Source: Paracentrotus lividus (lineage: Eukaryota > Echinodermata > Echinoidea > Camarodonta > Echinidae). From it: DNA of 64,000 nt. This document shows, in pieces, positions 56,152-64,000 of the stretch (positions are counted from its first letter, which is position 1; every line of letters starts with the position of its first letter). The position numbers and the translations under genes are program-made. The stretch is taken from assembly GCA_940671915.1 (NCBI GenBank), contig CALNVZ010000641.1:3656965-3720964 (forward strand). Reading direction: 5' to 3'. Under the pieces are notes generated by a model. The model was given only the letters and a program-made list of their open reading frames with translations. It was not told the origin of the DNA and ran no database searches.

Positions 56152-58500
56152 GATCATAGCAGAATGTAATCATTCCCATAGCCAGCTCGCCTTCAGTTGA
56201 AACTGATATTTATATTGTCTTTCATGGACACTTCTGTCAAGGTATTTATTTTCCCACGTATACTCTGTAAGTATGATATTTGGCAAGCATTGATTTTGAC
56301 GTATTGACGAAAGAGTACTTTGGTACCATTAGTCCTGATTGATTGAGTTGGGCGCAAATTTCCATAATTAATCATCACATGCACCTATTACATTTAGGAG
56401 ATTACTGAAATCATTGAAGTACTACCGTGTATAGCCCACTTGAAAACCACATGGTCGAAGTGATTATCATTACATTTTACGCTTATTTAAAGTGTATTTA
56501 TTTATTATCTGTCTTGTTCTCACCCTCTCACTCGGATGCCTGTAGGTTAGTTGGCCTCTCAGCCGACAGCCTCCTTATCAGTCCAATCCAGTCAGGTCTG
56601 TTTTTTGTCTCAAAAATAACGGCAAAACAATCAAATGAAATTCTGGTTGGTTATGAAAGGGAATGAGCAGAACTGATGGTAAATGTTTTAGATTATCTGA
56701 TGAAAACGATTGTTCAATTTTGAGATAGAGTTTCACTTTCCCGTCATTAATTAATAACCGAAAGAGCAATAGATAAAACGGAAGCATTCGAAGATTTCTA
56801 TTTTAATCTACATTTCAATAGAATGAGGCAATACACAGTAATGGAATTTCCCTACACGAAAATGATATGACAAATACATTCTCAGTCGGTCGAAAAGTCA
56901 ACATTTTGATTTTGAAGAAGACACTATGACATGTCCCGAGGAGTGTATTTTTAACGCCATTTCCTTATCCTCGTGTTGCATTTACTCAAAACTAGGATGG
57001 GGTCGGATCTGCCCTTCGGTAGAACCGTTTGAATACGTACAAAAAACAATAAACACATTTGAACAAAGGCCAATGTCGTTTCCTCAATGTTATTGTACAT
57101 CGTAATATATGCTAATCATAAAGGGATAGATCCACAAGTAGTTTCTAGCAAAAGCAGGGAATTGAAAGATATATAAGAATGAAATGGCGTAAATTATCAT
57201 CACTTGGTATTTACTTTCTCAGTTGTTTAGCATAACCGGTATCCACACCTAATAATTTGGTGAAGGTGTGCTATTCACGTACACAATTTTCTTTGAAATG
57301 TGGAGGCTCTAACTGCGAATTAACCTGTTTTCCGCCCGACTTGGGAAAATTTGAGGGGAGATTTGATTACTGAAGCCAAGCGTGTGATGCGAAACGGCTA
57401 TTCGGTCATCTTGAGTGATAGGTGTGTGCAGGATCCTTGCTATGCATGATTTATCCTCTGCTGTGCCTTTTGAAGTTTAAAGGGAAAGTGATGAAGCAAT
57501 ACGGTGCATAATCTAATTTGGAATTTATTGAATTCAATTCAATACTCATTTATTCTGTTTCCAATTGATGAAATAAACAATTGCAATCGTATAAAAAAAA
57601 AAAAAAAAAAGATCTGTAATTTCCGACAGTTTTAAAAATATAAAAGTAAATTACTATTCACCTAATAAAGATGGCATGATTTTAATGACCATCATGCTAA
57701 CTTCGCTCGAACGGTGATTTCATATGGACAATAGTGGAGCAACCTCTTTAGTTTCGTTTGCAAGTCATGTTAATGTTTGGCAACATCTATAAATGTGTTC
57801 TACTTGATCACACGAATCAGAAAATATATGTCGCCAATTTTTTTAATTGACCTTTTGTGACCCAAAATGGAGGTCAAAGTTCAGGCTTCATTAACATAAA
57901 CATAATTTTGTTCAAATTGTGTCAAATTTGGTTGACTTTGCAAACGAAGCTCATATTCTGGCAAAAAGGTGGCCCCACTATGAGGTAAATTATTAGAAAA
58001 CAAACCGATCGGTCTCTATAAGCCGTCATCGGTGTGTAAATGTCTTCGAAGCATAACAAATACTCAGACACGTCAGATTATCGAATAGAAATATGTGTTT
58101 TCTACTATAAAATCGATCCAATGAATTAGTTAGGGTTTTTAATTTACTTACAAATACTAGGTTTCGTTTTTTGTATATGTCTACATCCACATTACAAGTG
58201 ACTATCATCCTGTTTGAGAAAATTCGGTGGTTGTAGTTAAAACTGTACAGTTCCTCGCTTTGGCTGCCTCTCTAATATCCCCAGACTTCATTTTATACGT
58301 GTAAATTTCAGGGGGATTCTTGCAATATCGGACAGCCTGAAGAAACACCCAAGCAACTAAGTACTCGATGTTGTTTGTCTTTCAGTCTAAAGTGAATGAT
58401 TGGATTATTCGTGGGGAGTGGTCGGACGAGCGTTTTTACAACTCCCCTGAAGATGGGGACAATGACCTCGGAAAAACTCTTTCGACATGCTAAAAAAGGG
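56151..58500. other. Non-coding, no feature recognised
   Basis: About 2.3 kb. An A-run at 57593-57610 is the only simple repeat of note. Frames up to 79 codons have no domain and no paired splice-like context. Confidence 0.5.
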
Positions 58501-58502
58501 TA

Positions 58503-59461
58503 CACTGTAAAAAATTACTGTAAATAAACATGTTTTTGGCTTGTAAAAATACAGCTTTTGGTTTTTTTTTTTAATATTACGATATTTTTCTCGTAAATGA
58601 CAGAAAAATTGTAATTTTCTAGAAGTCGACTTGATTTTACAGTTACCAGCTCATGGAACTGTCAATAAAGGAATGGCAATTCATACAACCTTTCCTGCTC
58701 GTTTACGAATTTTCCCGTAAATTCAGTTTCCGTAACCAGAATTTTCTTGTCAAAAAACAGCAATTTCTTTCCAAAACAAATATACTCTTAATAAACAAGT
58801 TTCTCGTATATCAACGAGCTTCCTTGTTCCTAGACGTGTATAGTTCTGGAATCATACAAGAGTTTTCCTGTCAAAAGACAATTTTCTTTGTTCAACAAAG
58901 GAAGAAGAAACAGAACTACTACAAATCAGTTTTTTGTATCCTGCAACGATGTTCCTGTTAATTTACAACCTTTATCTTATTTATAGTTCATTATGTGAAT
59001 CATGAATATTCATTAATATGACTGGAAGTGCTTCAACCGTGGATCGTTGCACTAACCATGAAAATGTCACGTTACACAGGGTTGGGTATATAAGGCTAAC
59101 AACTTTTATTGAAGTTGTCAAAGATTAGGTGTAGGATTTAGGATTAAGAATTAGGTGTAGGATTTAGGATTTAGGATTAAGATTTAGGATTAGGGACATG
59201 ATTAGGCATGAATGGTCAATCCCATATGATGTTGGATCATGTTCTTTTTGTTTCAAAAATATTATTACGTGATAAAAACAGGAAAAAATGTAAATTTACA
59301 GGGTTGTACAGGGTTGTAAATTTACAAGGTGGTCAATAACGTGAACTTGTAAATTTACATTATCTGTAAAATAACTACTGGACGCTGTGGAAAAACGGGC
59401 TTCCTGGCATCCCGACTGCCAGGAAATTTCCTGTTAAAAACGGTGAAATTTTTTAACAGTG
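58503..59461. mobile_element. 959-bp TA-flanked element with CACTGTAAAAAATT ends
   Basis: CACTGTAAAAAATT at the left is mirrored by AATTTTTTAACAGTG at the right (one base different), with TA on each side (58501-58502, 59462-59463). The interior repeats short words: TTTACAG, TCCTGTCAAAA, TTGTAAATTTAC, and GGATTTAGGATTAAG at 59130-59200. A hairpin, TTCCTGGCA / TGCCAGGAA, lies at 59401-59424. The 102-codon frame at 58653-58961 is built from the repeated words and has no transposase motif. Confidence 0.75.
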
Positions 59462-59463
59462 TA

Positions 59464-59836
59464 GTTAATAAGAAAAAGGTGGACATAATGAAACAATTTT
59501 AGGTCCTCCGCTTTTCCCGTACGTCACAATTCAAATCAATATAATTATCTCAATATAACTATGTTACAGTTGCAATTAGCTTATTGTAGAGTATCAATAC
59601 CTATTCAGAACCTTTTTTTCCCAATGAATATGAGCATCAAGAATAATCATGTGCATATCATACGTAAGGCAACGAATTTATTCTTACTGTCAAAGTATCG
59701 TTATTTGTCATTTGATTCAGGTTTGCAGTTCTTGGAGCTAAATCAATTTGCTGTAAGGGGAGCCGTTACATCCGACATTCACTGCTGAAGTATCGTAGGT
59801 ATGTCATTGTTCTACTTCCAATATATATTTTTTTAT
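59464..59836. other. No feature seen
   Basis: AT-rich; the 75-codon frame at 59561-59788 has no known domain. Confidence 0.45.
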
Positions 59837-60300
59837 ATCTTAAAAAAGAGAGAAAAAGATGATTATTAGTAACAGGACTTCAAATATGAGTAGGTAGGTG
59901 CTGTAATTCAGCACTCCGAGATAAAACCGCTCCATATGACTGTATCTGATCTCAGTTACAGAATTCAATTCCATTGCGAGTGGTCGATTTCATCTTAGGA
60001 TTCCAGGACGGTTCGTAAACAAATGAATCAAAGTAAAAAGAGGCTTTTTTGTTTTTGTTTTCATATCTTGAAAGTAAAAAAAAAAAACAAACAACAAACA
60101 AACAAAAAAACACAAAAAAAAACCCCAAATCATTAGTACCAGGGCTTCAAATACGTGTAGAGAGGTGTTGTAAATCAGGACTCCAAGATAAAACCGCACC
60201 ACCTGAGTGTATCTGATCTTAGTTACCGAATTTAATTCCATTTACGAGTGGTCGATTTCATCGTAAGGATTTCATGAAGGTTGGGGTAAACAAATGAGAC
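59837..60300. repeat. Two-unit tandem duplication, period about 265 bp
   Basis: The unit TATCTT...AGTA.CAGG.CTTCAAATA, GATAAAACCGC, TGTATCTGATCT, AGTTAC.GAATT, GAGTGGTCGATTTCATC and GTAAACAAATGA occurs at 59837-60030 and again at 60063-60300. Similarity is about 80 percent by eye. An A-rich run at 60077-60124 separates them. Diverged, so not recent. Confidence 0.82.
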
Positions 60301-61474
60301 TAAATTGGGGGTTCAAATCTTAACGGGTAAAATTCTTCATTTTTTTACTTTGATAAATATTGTTTTTTTTTTTCAAATGTAATTTTCCCTTAAAATCGGC
60401 AAACAATTCAATGCCAGTCTGTGTTCAAATTTATGATTTGTTTCAGGGAAGTTTGACAAAAAACAAACAATGGTTGACATCGATGATGAATGAAAACTTT
60501 ACGACACATCGATCCATTTAATGTTTGTGTCGTATTCGGTATTAGCTTTTTCTACTCTAAAAACAAAAGTTACATGTTGAGTTTATAGATTCTAAGTTTG
60601 TCTGGAAACATTCCTCCCTTTCCTAATTCGTATACTAGTCATGCTAGTACACCCCTGATTTTCTCTGAATTTATTTCTAGGTCCTTGCAAAATTGACCCC
60701 TTTCTGTACAGTGTATTGACGAAAGTGGCCACATGTCTAGACCGGACACGGTAGTTTACATGCTAAAGGGATCAGCCTTGCGCCTAAGATCGATGCCATC
60801 GCGTGCAAAACTCTCTTTTTTACATAATAATAGTTGTTGCGTGTAATTTTGTGGTAAACATGTACTCCACTGCAGCGGAAAAGGGGTCGGACCCTCATTC
60901 GAACTTCTTAACTTTTAGATACGATACACTGGTAAAGAGCGAAATCAGTTTTTCATGAAAAAGTTATTAGTTGATTAGGTAATTGAATCAAGTAAATGAA
61001 TCAAAGTTAAAACTGCACCTACGCGCTGCCTAATAGGGGGGATATTGTGACTTTTTTGTTTTACATGTTATCTTCTCTAAGGTTGAGATCTATCGCACCA
61101 TATACATACCCCATTTTTCATGAACTATTCAGTATCATTCCTCTATTATGGTACTCCTTTATTCGTTTTAAGGAATAAACAAATAAAACATCCAAATAAG
61201 ATAAGGTTACTTTTTCTTAAAGATCAGTATCCGAGATACGATGATTTTTGTATATCTACCGTAGATGTGAAGGTATTAAATTCCAATAAACTGACCTTGA
61301 GGTCTCCCGGAGACTTTGGTCTAATGAATTTGTAAATCAAAGATAAATTGTAACTTTTAATAAGATCTCACGGACACTATTTTGACAGCTACGTCCCTTG
61401 TCATGTCCAACAGTTCACCACATCGGTCCCTGCTGTACACTCAACTTTACCCATACACACGCCCCTGCTCCCCG
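60301..61474. other. Non-coding, no feature recognised
   Basis: Ordinary AT-rich sequence; no repeat copies or gene. Confidence 0.5.
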
Positions 61475-61825
61475 GTGTCGGAGGCGAAAACGTCCGGCCA
61501 GTCGAATCCGTCCGTCATGTGTAACATTAACGGAGCTAGCTCCATGCTCGGAATGTTATTGGCATGATACTTTCAGCTTTGAGAAAGATTGAAACCCAAG
61601 TATAAATCGATGATCTAAATGTTACATGCAGTCTCAGGGAATATAATTAATAAAAATCTATCTCAATTAATCCTATAATGATCAGATAGGGAGCAAGGAA
61701 AGGGGTGGGGTTGGAGGGTGCTTGGTTTTGAATAGTGCACGCTATTGATACCTACGTTATATTATGCACGTTAAATACGCATGGCCGGCGGATTCGCCTG
61801 GCCGGACGTTTTCGCCTCCGACAAC
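61475..61825. mobile_element. 351-bp inverted-repeat element with GTCGGAGGCGAAAACG ends
   Basis: GTCGGAGGCGAAAACGTCCG continues GCCAGTCGAATCCG at 61477-61510 and is mirrored at 61787-61823 with two changes. The arms are GC-rich while the 275-bp middle is AT-rich and non-coding. No target duplication identified; it may extend outward. The 61-64 codon frames at 61382-61592 run across the left arm and are not supported as exons. Confidence 0.65.
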
Positions 61826-64000
61826 GGACAAGAAACAATCATATTCCCCAAAGGATAGCTGACACGCACTAGTTAGGTAAGGGGTTTCGGGTCGATACGC
61901 AACGGACAATTTCAACTGCTCAGATGACACGATGGTCTCCTCGATTGTTTACTCTCTTCAGCAACTGTAGGTATTTGTGTCTCAAACTCCCGGCTTTCGT
62001 GCCAAATTAAAGCCCAGTCGAACTTAATCCAATTCACCGCAATCAAGTTAACGATGACTAGAATATTGAATGTGGTTGAAACATGGTGAAAATGGCCTTG
62101 TTTACCTTTCCGAGGCGGACAATTGCTCCGGCGTTTTATTTCGGGTTAGGGTTTTTGGTTGTCCGGTATGCAATAGGGTTTTATTTAAGGTTTGGGCAGG
62201 GTTATAGTGTTGGAGGTCCAGGCGTTAAAGTTATTTCATTTGATGTATTGTCACGAAGAAAATTAAGTCGGAGTAATGCAAAGTGACGCAAAATAGTATA
62301 GAATTAGTCCAAAGAACTTACACTCCAAATCCAAACACCACTCCAATTCGCCGAAATGTTTGGTCAGTCTGGCGTTGGTGTTGAACCGACTTGAACGAGA
62401 TCTGACGTAGCATGATGCTATTAAACGCTTTACTATCAATTGAGGTAATGGACAAAAACTGAAGACAGTGTTCTCTTGGGCCTAGGTAGACAGTTTTAGC
62501 AGAATAGCGTCTGCTGGCAAACTTGAATAAGAAGGCTGAATCGAATTTGAAAAGTCGACACTCTAGCACTTCAATTCAGGTAGAACAACCTGCATTTGCG
62601 AGTGCTCGCCAAGGGAACGCCCGTGTGTATCTTGTTGCTTTAGAAGCCAATCCCAAAATAGCTACCTAACTCGTCATCAGCTTGTACAAACTATGAGTAT
62701 CCATACTTACTTATTTGTTTTATGTTAACCGTTATTTACAACAAACACCGAAATAGACCGTTCTGTTAACATGGTTAACAAAAGTGTTTATCAAAGTTAT
62801 CTTTCAACAAACATGGTTAAAATAACTGCAAGAGCGTTAATCTGGGAAATGACCTGAGAAGCTTTAGAACATTGTTTTCGGTCTCTGCAGATTTTCTAGT
62901 CGCTGCCAATGGCAGACCTTTGTGAATTAAACTGGGCAAAGAACTAGACTCTTGGGACGTGGGTAAAGACATTCATGAAGAATTCTTGTTTTTTGACCTT
63001 AACACGGTATACCGTCGTGGAATGGTCAGGTCCATGTCTTTGCCTACAAACCAACTCTGGGATCACTTGGATTTAAAAAGTTTTGTTGTTTGGATGTTGA
63101 CGTCTCATGTCCGTTTTAGACGTAACTAAACATAATAATCGGTGATTCTTTACTCCATCATTTTGTCATAGGGTAGTTCTGAAAGCAAATTTTTCGAAAA
63201 AGGACACCGCCTAAAAGGTTTTTTTTTAATTGAAAATCTATTGAAGTGCTGCATAGCAACGTCAGAACAGCATGGCCTTATACACCTTTACAAACATACT
63301 GTGGTAAAAAGGGTGCTGGAAGTCCCGATCCTCACCTCAAATGCCTCCTCTTAGACAGTTAAGATGTGTTTGAATATGGATTAACAAAGTATAATAGTAT
63401 ATGCATTTTCAGAGTTACCAATACTGTTTAATTATCAATCCAAAGTTTTTGTTCAAACATTTTTTTATCCATGAAAGATGCGATCCCCATCGACAACTCT
63501 AAAATAATAATTAGTAATATCGCAGGATTCTGATAACTACGTGCATTACGTTGGATTTTATTTGTTTTGATCAAGCATGGAGCTTGTACTATTCCATGGA
63601 TCAAGCCCGGATTTACAGTTTAATTATTTAAATACAAATACCAGTGTGATTGAACCGTATATTTATACGTGTAAGAACTTCTGGTGCAGCGCAATTCAAG
63701 TACTAGTAATTAATATATTTTATATTTGAGCTCTTTGCAAAATTTTGCTTGAAAATTATTTTCCGATATTTTGTAGATCTACATAGATGTGAAGTGTCAA
63801 TACAATACTGACCTTTTTCTGACAAAGATAGCATGTGACATATTAATCAATTTTGAGATTCTGATGTTTCATATTTCTTAAAGTGTCACCTTCTGTTTTG
63901 ATTTGCCGCATTCATTACTTTCAGCTGCACCGGTGTACATGCATCATTACTTTGTTATATCACATCACGATGAACCGAAAATTGTAATAATGGGAAAACG
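61826..64000. other. Non-coding, no feature recognised
   Basis: The last 2.2 kb. The 67-codon frame 62083-62286 lies on GGTTAGGGTTTTTGG-type sequence and has no domain. The 83-codon minus frame at 62318-62569 likewise. No RNA gene seen. Confidence 0.45.

Noticed and set aside
61382..61592. Two overlapping 61-64 codon frames as an exon
   Set aside because: They cross the GC-rich transposon arm; the TTTTGACAG before them is a weak splice-acceptor match and no partner exon was found.
62140..62165. Interstitial telomere from GGGTTAGGGTTTTTGG
   Set aside because: Only one or two imperfect units.
1..64000. CRISPR array, prophage or bacterial operon
   Set aside because: Repeat lengths, AT-rich non-coding character, LINE remnants and MITEs are those of an animal nuclear genome.

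Overview
The window reads as intergenic or intronic DNA from an AT-rich metazoan genome. I found no convincing host protein-coding exon, no rRNA and no tRNA. Nearly all open frames are 60-125 codons, which is what chance gives at this base composition, and most sit on satellites, homopolymers or transposon copies. The density of short TA-flanked or 3-bp-TSD non-autonomous DNA transposons, the CR1/L2-like LINE fragments, a Penelope-type hammerhead relic and frequent AGGCCTA-type words suggest a marine invertebrate. An echinoderm such as a sea urchin is my best guess, but that is inference from general repeat character and not from a diagnostic gene. One 25-N assembly gap lies at 10990-11014.

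Layout. 1-705 is a 160-bp satellite rich in GCCATTTT (YY1-like) words. 841-1935 is an array built on the CpG-rich word GCGAGCGCGAAGCGCGAGC, with a 302-bp higher-order unit. 3.0-4.5 kb is a nest: a broken LINE reverse transcriptase on the minus strand, then three different DNA-transposon fragments. 4.7-5.1 kb is CT-rich. 5.1-12.3 kb is mostly unremarkable, apart from an odd region at 9.4-11.0 kb next to the gap. 12.3-27 kb carries three copies of an 850-bp element that is almost entirely one palindrome, a second GCG-word array (17.7-18.5 kb), a 969-bp TA-flanked element with six copies of GCAGGTAATATGGGC, a CAGTCTGTG-ended element and CCCTGTAAC-ended MITEs. 28-40 kb holds further MITE families, a short near-perfect hairpin (28.8 kb) and the 3' end of a CR1-like LINE with its terminal stem-loop (38.0-38.2 kb). 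41.4 kb has, on the minus strand, a decayed hammerhead ribozyme followed at once by an exact match to the histone-mRNA 3' stem-loop consensus. 43.9-44.6 kb is a 611-bp inverted-repeat element. 47-49 kb has a short minisatellite and a cluster of TTAACACC words. 53.0-55.5 kb is a nested stack inside a possible 2.4-kb element. 58.5-59.5 kb is another TA-flanked element, 59.8-60.3 kb a two-unit tandem duplication, and 61.5-61.8 kb a GC-rich inverted repeat.

The elements do not form a gene pathway. What they share is architecture: most are non-coding, flanked by TA (Tc1/mariner-like) or 3 bp (PIF/Harbinger-like), and strongly self-complementary. If transcribed they would yield long double-stranded RNA. 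All family names rest on ends and target sites read by eye; no database was searched.
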